DNA from: CAYWNK01 sp047639615
Lineage (GTDB): Bacteria > Planctomycetota > UBA1135 > GCA-002686595
Length of the DNA stretch: 25,197 bases
Direction: 5' to 3'
Assembly (NCBI GenBank): GCA_047639615.1
Contig: JBLIOL010000035.1
Coordinates: 1 to 25,197 of the forward strand
The notes under the pieces: model-generated
Database searches by the model: none
What the model was told of the DNA's origin: nothing
What the model saw: the letters and a program-made list of their open reading frames with translations, nothing else
Part shown: one piece after another, positions 14,638 to 22,884 of the stretch
Layout: each line of letters opens with the position of its first letter
Numbering within the stretch: position 1 is the stretch's first letter
Made by a program: the position numbers and the translations under genes

Positions 14638-14639
14638 GA

Positions 14640-15740
14640 CTACAATCCCTGGGCGCTAGCGCCCAGCACAGGAGTTACTTGGGGTCGAAGCTGGAACTCG
14701 AAGCGAACTCCGCTGAGCTTCTCTATCAAAGCCGCGCGCACAATTTCGGGCCCCCACTGGGCCATGCGCAGCGCCTGTTCCGTCGAGGCAGCAGCCTCGG
14801 CCCGATACTGATCCTCAAGCCGACTCGCCACCGCCAGTTGTGTGTCGCGTTCCAACTCGCCGGCTTGCCTGCGCTCGGCAGCATTGGCCTGCGCCTTGGC
14901 CAAGTCACGCTGCGTGGACAACTCCACCGCGGCCATGGCCTTGATACCGGCGTTGCGTAGCTTGCTTAGCTCCAGGGCTTGGAGGCTTTCCAGTTCCTGC
15001 AGGCGTCCTGGCAAGCTCGCGCGCAGCTCCACGGACTGCGCCTGCAAACGCGCCGTATCCTCCTCTGCCACCTGCCGCCGAGTGATGATAGCCTCGTACT
15101 TGGGTGCGAATGCCGGCGCTGACAAGGTCAACTCCAAGAGCTGCACCCCGTGACGCTCCAGGCGGCGTTCCAAGCCCACCCGCGCCGCTTCCGCGGCAGC
15201 CGCGCGATTGCTCGGAATCAGGATTTCGTCGGTAGTGAAAACCCCAAAGGCCTCACGCAAGCTAGCCCGCGCAAAGCTGTCGATACGCATGCGCGCCCGC
15301 TCCAAGCTCCCCGAATCCTCCAGCACGAGTCCCGCAGCGCGCGGTTCGAGGCGCGCCTGTACCAGCACCCATTCAAAGCCGTAGCTCGCTCCATCCCGAG
15401 CCCGCACCAAGAGCCTGGGCGCAGCGCCATCATCCTTGGCCTCGTTACCACCCATGCGGTATTCGAAGGGACGCCGACTGAAGCGATGGACTTCCTGTAG
15501 TACGGGTAGCAAGGCGTGCGTGCCCGGTTCCAGGATCACGCGTTGGGTGCCGCTGCGGTGGTCAACCAACACGCACACCTCGTCATCCGCTAGTACCAAC
15601 GCTCCACCCTCGCCCACATCGGCGCGCACGAGGAAGTAAATCAGGGCTATTGCAACCAAGCCCGCAAAGGGCAGTTCTGTACGCAATCGGCCGCGGCGAG
15701 ATTGGATTCCGGGGTGTTCCCGGGAGGGAATTGTTTTCAT
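14640..15740 (-). CDS. SPFH/Band-7 membrane protein A (HflC/HflK-like)
   Basis: The 366-residue product has a basic N-terminus (1-20), one membrane helix (about 25-39) and an SPFH-like domain from about 48 to 220 (L-V-L-A-D-D-E-V-C-V-L-V-D-H, E-P-G-T-H near 72). A long charged helical region (about 215-330; Q-V-A-E-E-D-T-A-R-L-Q-A-Q and A-A-E-R-R-Q-A-G-E-L-E-R) follows. The arrangement resembles HflC/HflK, which cap FtsH in other bacteria, though sequence divergence is large and no HflK/C function can be claimed. Gene B follows by 2 bp. Upstream, 65 bp separate it from the DUF393 gene; this gap contains inverted repeats just before the ATG at 15740. Confidence 0.8.
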   Translation of the reverse strand: MKTIPSREHPGIQSRRGRLRTELPFAGLVAIALIYFLVRADVGEGGALVLADDEVCVLVDHRSGTQRVILEPGTHALLPVLQEVHRFSRRPFEYRMGGNEAKDDGAAPRLLVRARDGASYGFEWVLVQARLEPRAAGLVLEDSGSLERARMRIDSFARASLREAFGVFTTDEILIPSNRAAAAEAARVGLERRLERHGVQLLELTLSAPAFAPKYEAIITRRQVAEEDTARLQAQSVELRASLPGRLQELESLQALELSKLRNAGIKAMAAVELSTQRDLAKAQANAAERRQAGELERDTQLAVASRLEDQYRAEAAASTEQALRMAQWGPEIVRAALIEKLSGVRFEFQLRPQVTPVLGASAQGL

Positions 15741-15744
15741 GGCA

Positions 15745-15801
15745 GGAACCAGCGCTGGTCACGCTAGTGCCCCAAGAACACCTACCCTCGAAGCTGGTTC
15801 C
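15745..15801 (-). promoter_or_regulatory. Competing inverted repeats before the SPFH pair
   Basis: GGAACCAGC (15745-15753) and GCTGGTTCC (15793-15801) are perfect 9-bp inverted copies, and the first arm overlaps a 12-bp palindrome ACCAGCGCTGGT (15748-15759). The two pairings exclude each other. They sit 4 nt upstream of the SPFH A start codon, where they could affect translation or end transcription from the DUF393 gene. There is no T-run. Confidence 0.35.
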
Positions 15802-15805
15802 GCGC

Positions 15806-16600
15806 CTATTTCACGCTTTCGGAAGCCGGAACTTTTAAGGCAGGATCCATGTAACGCCGCTCGAGTCCGAAGCGTTGAACAGCGATCCGGGCTAGGTTTC
15901 CGAGGCAAACCACGGCACCCGCCGCCAGGATCCAACTGGCTGCACCGTCGCTAGCGTGCTCTGCCCAGAAGCGGAAAGGCACCAGCCACAGGCTGCTCAG
16001 GAACACGATCCAAGCCAGCACGCCCGCACGTTCCAGTATGGCCTCAAGGCCATCGGGTACGGCCGCCGCCAGCACGGTGGCAAGCCCCGCGCCAGCCAAG
16101 AGCGCAACTCCCACCGCACTGCCCGCCGCGAGCATCCCCGCATAGGGCAAGGCCAACGCCGCCGCCACGCCGAGGCCCAAGGCAACGAAGGCACCACGCC
16201 ATAGGAAGGACATATCCGGATCACAGGCACAGGCAATTTGTCCCGCGGGCAAGGGCGCTATGATGCGCCGATTGAACGACACCAAGCGATAGGCCGCCGT
16301 GCACACATGCTTCGGTCCGGGCAAGCTCAGCAACTTAGCTAGGGGCCAGAGCGGCCCCTCCTCCAACTTCCAAAGCAAGCCCACAGCTCCGCTGCGAACC
16401 TCTTTCGTGCCGGGGTCCAAAACAGCCAACTCGTTATGAATCCCCGCCCGCATCAAACGCGCGGCCGTATCCGGATCATAGAACGCAAAAGGCCGCGCAT
16501 CCGCCGCGCGCGTATATCCCACAGCCACCAGCAGCCGCACTCCCGCCCGGCAGAAGAAACAGTCTCCGTCATAGACCACATGTCGGCGGGTGCTAGGCAT
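15806..16600 (-). CDS. DCC-type (DUF393) thiol-disulfide protein with membrane helices
   Basis: The 264-residue protein begins with the DCC-family signature V-V-Y-D11-G-D13-C14-F-F-C17-R-A-G, a thioredoxin-like C-x-x-C. The DUF393 domain occupies about 6-130 and ends near a second pair, C124-A-C126. It is followed by about four hydrophobic segments (132-158, 161-181, 194-211, 220-240), so the redox domain would be cytoplasmic and tethered to the membrane. DCC proteins are thought to be thiol oxidoreductases, but their partners are largely unknown. The gene is 112 bp from malQ on one side and 65 bp from the SPFH pair on the other, all on the same strand. Co-transcription with the SPFH genes is possible but not shown. 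Confidence 0.85.
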   Translation of the reverse strand: MPSTRRHVVYDGDCFFCRAGVRLLVAVGYTRAADARPFAFYDPDTAARLMRAGIHNELAVLDPGTKEVRSGAVGLLWKLEEGPLWPLAKLLSLPGPKHVCTAAYRLVSFNRRIIAPLPAGQIACACDPDMSFLWRGAFVALGLGVAAALALPYAGMLAAGSAVGVALLAGAGLATVLAAAVPDGLEAILERAGVLAWIVFLSSLWLVPFRFWAEHASDGAASWILAAGAVVCLGNLARIAVQRFGLERRYMDPALKVPASESVK

Positions 16601-16712
16601 CGCCCAAGCCTAGCCGTCCTCTCACCCGGGCCCCAACCAAAAGCCCAGTCCCATCGAAGTGCACCTGCCTGGCACAGTGCCACCAGGGATGAACCATGCC
16701 GAGTTATGAGGT

Positions 16713-18125
16713 TTAGTCCCTGACCCCATGCCCCATAAATCGGGCGGTGGAAGTGGCTAGAGCGCGGGTGCGGACGGCTAGGTCTTTGGACAAGACGGCG
16801 GGATCCGGGCGCCAGCACCAGTTGCCTCGGGAGGTGCCGGGGGTGTTGGTGCGGGCTACGCGGCCTAGGCTGAGTAGGTCTTGCAGTTGGACGATGGCGG
16901 TGTGGGCGGCGGTGGAGCTAGCGCATTGCCAAAGATCCCAGGGCAGGCTCGCGGCGCTGCCGCCGGTGCGGCTTAGGACGCGGGCCTTGTGCTGCTTGTC
17001 CAACCCTCGGAACCAACCCGCGCTCGTGTCGTTGTCGTGGGTGCCGCAATACACGAGGGAATTCTCCGGCACGGATTCGGGCGCATGCTCGCTGCCCGGG
17101 TCGAAGCCCCACTGCAGCACGCGCATGCCGGGCAGATCGAACTGATCGCGCAGGGCGCGCACCGCAGGCGTGATCGCGCCGAGGTCCTCCGCCACTAGGG
17201 GCAGCGCTTGGCCCCCATCGGCCAGCGCACCGAGCAAGGCTGCGCCCGGGCCCTTGACCCATTGACCATGGCGCGCAGTCTTGTGGTTGGCCTTGACCTC
17301 CCACGCGCGCTGAATGCCGATGAAGTGATCTAGGCGTAGGGCATCGAAGAGCTGTAGCTCGCGCGCGACACGCTCGCGCCACCAACGAAAGCCCTCGGCG
17401 CGGTGCGCCTTCCAGTCGTAGTGCGGATGCCCCCACAGCTGGCCGTCGGAGGAGAAGGCGTCCGGCGGACAACCACTGATAACCGTGGGCTTGCCACGTC
17501 GGTTCAATCGGAAGAGCTTCGGGTGGGCCTGCACATCAGCGGAGTCCGCACCCACGAAGAGCGGGACATCCCCCAGCAAGGCGATGCCGTGCGCGCGGGC
17601 ATGCTCGCGCAGTGACTGCCACTGACGCTCGAATTGAAACTGCAGAAAGGCACTCAGGCCAGGCTCGGCGTTCTCGTAAACCTCCCAAGCACCCAGCCAA
17701 ACCGACTGCTCTGCGCAGAAGCGCTCGAAGGCTTTGCTCTGCGCTCCGCCCTGCTTGGTCCAAGTTCGAAAAGCGCGCAAGAGGAGCGGCTTCTTCCACG
17801 ACCAAGCCTTACGCGGACTCACGCGTCCCTCGGCCGGCTTCGGCGCCCCCCGCAGGCAAGCGGCTGGCAAAATGCCGTCGCGCACAAGATCGTCGATGGA
17901 AAGGTAGGCGGCTTCGCCTGCGAAGGCCGAGCTCGAATCGTAGGGCGAGTTCCCGCGCCCCAGGGGATGCACCGGCAGCATCTGCCACCAACGCTGGCCG
18001 GCAGCCTCGAGCCACTCCACGAAGTGCCGTGCTGCGGGCCCCATGTCTCCGATGCCACCAGGGGCTGGAACGGAAGCGAGCGGCAAGAGCACGCCCGATG
18101 AACGCTGGAATAGCGGGTGTGTCAT
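16713..18125 (-). CDS. malQ: 4-alpha-glucanotransferase (GH77)
   Basis: The 470-residue cytoplasmic enzyme transfers alpha-1,4-glucan segments between maltodextrins (amylomaltase, disproportionating enzyme). It starts with the GH77 pattern R-S-S-G-V-L-L-P-L-A-S-V-P and has G-R-G-N-S-P-Y-D-S-S-S-A-F-A-G (57-70). Catalytic residues are visible: nucleophile D266 in R-L-D-H-F-I-G, acid/base E313 in V-A-E-D-L-G and D364 in T-H-D-N-D. The family's G-x-P-P-D-x-F-S-x-x-G-Q-L-W-G-x-P sequence is at 218-234. The open frame extends further upstream into the preceding gene, but only the ATG at 18125 gives the family N-terminus and lies 4 bp after the GH13 stop. It is the last gene of the glucan operon. 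Confidence 0.96.
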   Translation of the reverse strand: MTHPLFQRSSGVLLPLASVPAPGGIGDMGPAARHFVEWLEAAGQRWWQMLPVHPLGRGNSPYDSSSAFAGEAAYLSIDDLVRDGILPAACLRGAPKPAEGRVSPRKAWSWKKPLLLRAFRTWTKQGGAQSKAFERFCAEQSVWLGAWEVYENAEPGLSAFLQFQFERQWQSLREHARAHGIALLGDVPLFVGADSADVQAHPKLFRLNRRGKPTVISGCPPDAFSSDGQLWGHPHYDWKAHRAEGFRWWRERVARELQLFDALRLDHFIGIQRAWEVKANHKTARHGQWVKGPGAALLGALADGGQALPLVAEDLGAITPAVRALRDQFDLPGMRVLQWGFDPGSEHAPESVPENSLVYCGTHDNDTSAGWFRGLDKQHKARVLSRTGGSAASLPWDLWQCASSTAAHTAIVQLQDLLSLGRVARTNTPGTSRGNWCWRPDPAVLSKDLAVRTRALATSTARFMGHGVRD

Positions 18126-18129
18126 AGGC

Positions 18130-20475
18130 TCAGCGCTTGCGCATCCAAACACAGCCAGACACGGCCGGCACGCACAGGCCATCCCCGTAGAGGCAGGTCC
18201 AGCCCTCCTCGGCAAGCAAGGCCAACTCCGGTGCACGCTCCTCGTCCGAAGCGTTCAGCACCACGAGCAACTGCTGCCCTTCATCCTCGCGCAGGTAGGC
18301 GAAGACATCGAGTTCATCGCTGGCCAGCAGGGTGCGATAGGAGCCGGTGCGCAAGGCAGCATGCTCGCGGCGCAGTTGTCCCAGCGCTTGATAGTGAGCC
18401 AGGTGCTGCACATCGACAGCGTTCTCCCCCGCCTGCTCATAGGGCTCGAGATCCTGCCAGAGCATGGGCTTGCGATTGTTCGGATCGTCCGAACCCCACA
18501 TGCCTGCCTCGTCGCCGTAGTACACCATGGGCGCGCCCACGTAGGTCATCTGGAAGAGCGCCGCCAAGCGCGCACGCCGGTAGGCCAACTCAGCAGGCTT
18601 GCTGCCGTCGTAGGCCTCAGACTCCTGCTCACGATTGTCGCGGTTGTAGCCCCGGTCAGGGTTCTGAAACATGGACACCAAGCGGTCCGTGTCGTGGCTA
18701 TCCACCAGGTTCATGAGCGCGTAGGTAGCTTCCGCCGGATAAGCCAAGCGCAGCTCCGCCAGCTTGCGGTCGAACTCGGAGGGCAACAGTTTGTGTGTCT
18801 CGTTTCCGATCCAGGCCACCAGTGAGCCAGCCAGGCAGTAGTTCATAACGCCGTCGAAACGCCGTCCATCCAGCCAGCTATCAGCCCGATCCCAAACCTC
18901 GCCCGCAATGTAGGCCTCCGGATTGATCGACTTGACCAAGATGCGCCACTCCTCCCAGAAGGGCATGGCCACCTCCATGGGTACATCCAAGCGCCAACCG
19001 TCGACACCGCGCGCCACGTCCCCATCGGGCGCCATCCAGCGCCGAGTGATCTCGAAGATGTGCTGCTTGACGCCATCGCTGGCGAAGCCCTTCTCGCTCT
19101 TGGCGAAGACCGGTAGCTCAGAAAGCCCCGACCAGCCCACATGTTCGAAGGGCTCCCAACCCGCCACCTCGAACCAATCGGCGAAGCGCGATCCCTCACC
19201 GGCTTCCTCCAGCTCTCGAAAGGCCGGATGCTCCGTCCCCACGTGATTGAACACGCCATCGAGGATGACCTTCAACCCGCGCCCATGGCACTCATCCACG
19301 AAATCCAAGAAGACACGATCCGAGGGTGTCCAAGTCCAGCTCGCAGGATCGAGCATGTCCTCTTCCGCGATGGCCTCGGCGTAGTCTTCGCCAGCGCCAT
19401 AGTGCGTGTCCACATGCCGGAAGTCCGTGGCGTTGTACTTGTGGTGCGTCGTGGCCTGGAACACCGGGTTCAGGTAGAGCGCCGTCACCCCAAGGCCTTG
19501 GAGGTAATCCAAACGCTCCCGCAGACCCGCTAGATCGCCGCCATACAGCCGCCAAAACGCGTACTCAGCGTAGAAGCTCTGATCGCTGCTCTCCTCCCAG
19601 AGCGAAGGCGTATACCACTCCGACCTCCACGGCCGCATGAACTCAGGATCATTGCGCGCATCCCCGTTGCGGAAGCGTTCCACGAGCACCTGATACCAGG
19701 TGGCGTGCTTGGCCCACTCCGGCGTATGGAAGTCCGGCAACTCCCCCGCATCCAAGTGAAAGACCTGCGGATCGCGCGCCACGCAATCTCCATCGCGCAG
19801 CACGAAGGCGTACTCCACCGGCTCATCCCCAAGCGGCACCAGCACTTGCCAGTACACGAAGGGCTCGAGGATCGCCGCTACCTCCATGGGCACGCCGTCC
19901 ACACCCCGCTGGTACAAGTCAACCCCCTCGAGATCCCCCACCAAACTGCGGTAGCGCAAGAGCGCCGTCTCCGCTCCAGCCCGTTGGCGATAGAGCGCCT
20001 GCTGTGGATCATGCTCGCAGGCCGCGCCCTGGATACCGCCGGCGCGCACACCCTCCTCCAGCTTCTCCACGCGCCCCATATGCCCCAGGCGCAGCATGGA
20101 GTTCTCGCCGCCCAGGCCATCGGGCTGATGATCGCCATTGCTTGTATCTCGCTCCCAACGCGCGCCGTCGTACACGAACTTATAGGCGTGCACGCCGCTT
20201 CCCAGATTGACAGACACGCGCCACTGCCCATCCGATTCACGCCGAAAGGCCGTGCCGTGCGCATCCCACCCATTGAAGCCGCCCACCAAGTGGATCTCGT
20301 CCGCTGAGGTGCTCGAGGGCAGGCAGAAGGTCACGCGCCAAGCGCCGGAGGCGGGCTCGGCGCTCACACTCTCAGGCAGTTCGCCGCTCTCTTCCGGCGG
20401 TCGCTCGAAAGCCACAGCACAGGGCCAGGCCTCGGCCGGGTTCTCGTCGTCGTTAGTTGTAGGGGAGCTAGTCAC
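18130..20475 (-). CDS. GH13 alpha-amylase-family hydrolase with CBM48
   Basis: The 781-residue protein has an acidic start (1-45), a CBM48/isoamylase-N-type domain (about 48-112; V-G-G-F-N-G-W-D-A and H-A-Y-K-F-V-Y-D-G), a second beta-rich N-domain (about 165-245) like those of neopullulanases, then a GH13 barrel from about 255. The four conserved regions are D406-G-V-F-N-H, G493-W-R-L-D497 (nucleophile), A-G-E526-V-W-D (acid/base) and V-D-S-H594-D595. The W-R-L-Y-G-G-D-L (308-315) sequence also fits the cyclomaltodextrinase/neopullulanase/maltodextrin-glucosidase group. No signal peptide is seen, so it works on imported or stored glucan in the cytoplasm. The start is a GTG at 20475 with GGGG five bases upstream. 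It lies 12 bp after the symporter gene and 4 bp before malQ. Exact specificity cannot be told. Confidence 0.94.
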   Translation of the reverse strand: MTSSPTTNDDENPAEAWPCAVAFERPPEESGELPESVSAEPASGAWRVTFCLPSSTSADEIHLVGGFNGWDAHGTAFRRESDGQWRVSVNLGSGVHAYKFVYDGARWERDTSNGDHQPDGLGGENSMLRLGHMGRVEKLEEGVRAGGIQGAACEHDPQQALYRQRAGAETALLRYRSLVGDLEGVDLYQRGVDGVPMEVAAILEPFVYWQVLVPLGDEPVEYAFVLRDGDCVARDPQVFHLDAGELPDFHTPEWAKHATWYQVLVERFRNGDARNDPEFMRPWRSEWYTPSLWEESSDQSFYAEYAFWRLYGGDLAGLRERLDYLQGLGVTALYLNPVFQATTHHKYNATDFRHVDTHYGAGEDYAEAIAEEDMLDPASWTWTPSDRVFLDFVDECHGRGLKVILDGVFNHVGTEHPAFRELEEAGEGSRFADWFEVAGWEPFEHVGWSGLSELPVFAKSEKGFASDGVKQHIFEITRRWMAPDGDVARGVDGWRLDVPMEVAMPFWEEWRILVKSINPEAYIAGEVWDRADSWLDGRRFDGVMNYCLAGSLVAWIGNETHKLLPSEFDRKLAELRLAYPAEATYALMNLVDSHDTDRLVSMFQNPDRGYNRDNREQESEAYDGSKPAELAYRRARLAALFQMTYVGAPMVYYGDEAGMWGSDDPNNRKPMLWQDLEPYEQAGENAVDVQHLAHYQALGQLRREHAALRTGSYRTLLASDELDVFAYLREDEGQQLLVVLNASDEERAPELALLAEEGWTCLYGDGLCVPAVSGCVWMRKR

Positions 20476-20487
20476 GCTAGCCCCAGA

Positions 20488-22872
20488 CTACTGACCGCCA
20501 GCCCGCGATCCAACGCGCGGGAAGAACACGCTCGCCAGCGCTCCCACCCCTAGGGTCATCAGGGCTCCGACCATGCCATAGGCGAGACCCGACAGGCGCC
20601 CATCGAGCAGGGCCCAGCCCAGGATCGAAACGCCGGCGAGCACACCGCACCAGGCGTGCACACTGCGCGCTCGCCGCACCCCCACGGCCAGAAGGAAGAG
20701 CCCCAGCAACGGTCCGCCGAAGAGCCCCAGCACCTGCAGAAAGGTATCGAGCAAGCTGACCAGATCGAAGCTCGCCAGCAGCAATGCGCCGCTGGTCACA
20801 AGCAAGCCAAAGACCCAGGTAGCGCGCTTGGCTAAGGCCACCCGCATGGCATCCGAAGCCGACGGGCGCCAGCGCCCGTAGCCGTCCACCGCGAGCACGG
20901 TCGAGAGCGAGTGAATCGAGCTATCGATGCTACTCATGGCCGCCGCAAACACGGCAGCGATGACAAGGCCCGCCAAACCCACCGGCATCTGCGATACCAC
21001 GAAGCTGGGCACTAAGCGGTCTCCGCCTGCAAACAAGTCCAAGGCCTCCGGATGCGCGCCATAGAAGCCCCAGAGCGCCGTGCCCAAGGCATAGAAGACA
21101 AGCGAAGCCGGCACCGCCACCAAGGCGCCGGTCCACAGCGCTGCGCGCGCGTCGTACTCATCGCGCGTGGCCAGAAAACGCTGCACCACGGCCTGGTCCG
21201 TAACGAACAGGGCCAGGTTGCCGAAGATGGCGTAGCCGCAGAGCACCAAGAGGCTCGGCCCATCCAAGTTCCAACCGGGGTTCGCCAGGCGTAGCTTGCC
21301 CGCGCCCCAGGCCGCTTCCACAGTTTCCATTGGGCCCGCGCCAAGCAAGGCATAGAGCGCCACTAAGAGCGCGCCCACCAAGAGCACCAGCACCTGCAAG
21401 ACGTCCGTCCAGATCACCGCTTCGAGCCCTCCCAAGCGCGTGTACAGGGTCGCGACCCCACCCATGGCCAGGATGCAAGGCAGTACATCGAGCCCGGTGA
21501 CCGCCGCCAAGGCCATGGCCGGTAGGTAGACGACGATGCTGGTACGGCCCAACTGATAGAGCCCAAAAGAAAGCGCCCCAAAGGCCCGCAAGCCCGGAGA
21601 AAAGCGCTCCTCCAACAACGCGTAGGCCGACGCGCCGCCCACACGCCTGAAGTACGGCAGAAAGACGGCCGCCACGAAGGGCGCGATGAAGACCACGCCC
21701 AGCGCACCGAGCAAGTAGGTCCAATCCGTGGCGAAGGCCTTGGCCGGAATAGTCAGGAAGGTAATCGCTGAGACCTGGGTCGCGAAGATCGACAGGCCCG
21801 CCGCCCAACCGGGCACTTTGCCACCACCCAGGAGATAGCCCTCGGAAGTGTTCGTTCGCCGCCGAAAAGCAAGCCCCAGGAAGCCCAGCAATAGGAGGTA
21901 GCCCACAAGCGTCGCGCTATTGGCTCGACCGAACCGGCGCTCCGGCGCCAAGGGGCGCAGCAACTCCAAGTACCCACTCGGATTCACCCAGACCGTTCCG
22001 CCCGCCGTAGGCCAGACGGTGGAGCTCACATTCCGCGGGGCAATGGCCAGAATGCCGCGCTCACTCCAGCGATCCGTTTGCGGATGATAGACCTGCAGCT
22101 GAGTCTGTAGCAGCGCCAAGTGTTCGCGCCCAAGGCGCACGAGCATTCCGGGCGCAGCTTCCTCATCCGCAGGCACACTCGCGGCCACGCGCCAGCTCTC
22201 CAAAGCCGGATCGAAGGCATAGACGTCCTGCAGGTAGCTCCTCTGGACGCCGCCGGTACCGTCCGCTTCGAGGGTCGCGCCGCCCACGAGGAACACTTCG
22301 CTGCCGAATACCGCGGCCTCCAACAAGAAGCGTGGCGGCCCCGGCCAGCTGGGTAGTTGCCGCCATGCGCGCTGGACAGGCGCCGCGCCCAGATTCATGG
22401 ACCACACATCCGCGGAAGCCTCGCGCGCGCTGACCTCTGGCTCGCGCAGGCCGCCAAAGAGCAGCAGCTGTTGCCCGATGATCACGCCAGCGCCCTGGGC
22501 CAAGCCCGCGGGCAGTTCCGGCAGCAACTCGCGCCTGCCCTGTGCGCTGAGCAACAACACGCGCCCGTGGTGCTGCCCTTGCTCAAGCCCGCCAGCCAGG
22601 ACCAAACCGCCTGAATAGGAGAGCACCGTAGCTCCCGTCCAATCCTGCTCCAGCTCGGGCAGGACCTGCCATTCGCTCGAAGTGTCCGCCAGCCGCCACA
22701 GCCGCTTCCCGTCGATCGCGAGCAAACCGTCCCCCTGCACCCCAAGCAGCAGCTCAGGACCAGCGCCCAAGTGCGGGCTCAGCCTGCTCTGCTCGTAGGG
22801 GTTAGCGCCTTGCCCCAGCGCCGCTGTTCCGCAGAACAGCAACGCGAGCAACAGGCCGAGGAAGTGACGCAC
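20488..22872 (-). CDS. Kelch-domain / sodium:solute symporter fusion
   Basis: The 794-residue product has a signal peptide (about 1-20), an exported Kelch-type beta-propeller (about 40-305; repeated G-G-L/G-G-A turns with Trp at fixed spacing, e.g. L-A-G-G-L 92-96, L-F-G-G-L 138-142, L-V-G-G-A 195-199) and then a sodium/solute symporter (SSS) domain from about 318 to the end with about 13-14 membrane helices. The SSS part shows Y346-L-L-G-G-G-K-V-P-G-W and the following S-x-x-A-T-Q-V-S-A-I-T-F helix typical of the family. In known cases a Kelch protein of the NanM type is a sialic-acid mutarotase, and fusions of such propellers to SSS transporters occur. Here the neighbours are alpha-glucan enzymes, so the sugar may be glucose- or maltose-like. 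The fusion is seen directly; the substrate is inferred. Confidence 0.9.
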   Translation of the reverse strand: MRHFLGLLLALLFCGTAALGQGANPYEQSRLSPHLGAGPELLLGVQGDGLLAIDGKRLWRLADTSSEWQVLPELEQDWTGATVLSYSGGLVLAGGLEQGQHHGRVLLLSAQGRRELLPELPAGLAQGAGVIIGQQLLLFGGLREPEVSAREASADVWSMNLGAAPVQRAWRQLPSWPGPPRFLLEAAVFGSEVFLVGGATLEADGTGGVQRSYLQDVYAFDPALESWRVAASVPADEEAAPGMLVRLGREHLALLQTQLQVYHPQTDRWSERGILAIAPRNVSSTVWPTAGGTVWVNPSGYLELLRPLAPERRFGRANSATLVGYLLLLGFLGLAFRRRTNTSEGYLLGGGKVPGWAAGLSIFATQVSAITFLTIPAKAFATDWTYLLGALGVVFIAPFVAAVFLPYFRRVGGASAYALLEERFSPGLRAFGALSFGLYQLGRTSIVVYLPAMALAAVTGLDVLPCILAMGGVATLYTRLGGLEAVIWTDVLQVLVLLVGALLVALYALLGAGPMETVEAAWGAGKLRLANPGWNLDGPSLLVLCGYAIFGNLALFVTDQAVVQRFLATRDEYDARAALWTGALVAVPASLVFYALGTALWGFYGAHPEALDLFAGGDRLVPSFVVSQMPVGLAGLVIAAVFAAAMSSIDSSIHSLSTVLAVDGYGRWRPSASDAMRVALAKRATWVFGLLVTSGALLLASFDLVSLLDTFLQVLGLFGGPLLGLFLLAVGVRRARSVHAWCGVLAGVSILGWALLDGRLSGLAYGMVGALMTLGVGALASVFFPRVGSRAGGQ

Positions 22873-22884
22873 GAAGGGCGTTTC

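Noticed and set aside
16601..16712. Terminator after malQ (TGGCA-CTG-TGCCA near 16673-16685)
   Set aside because: The stem is only 5 bp with no T-run on the minus strand, too weak to list.
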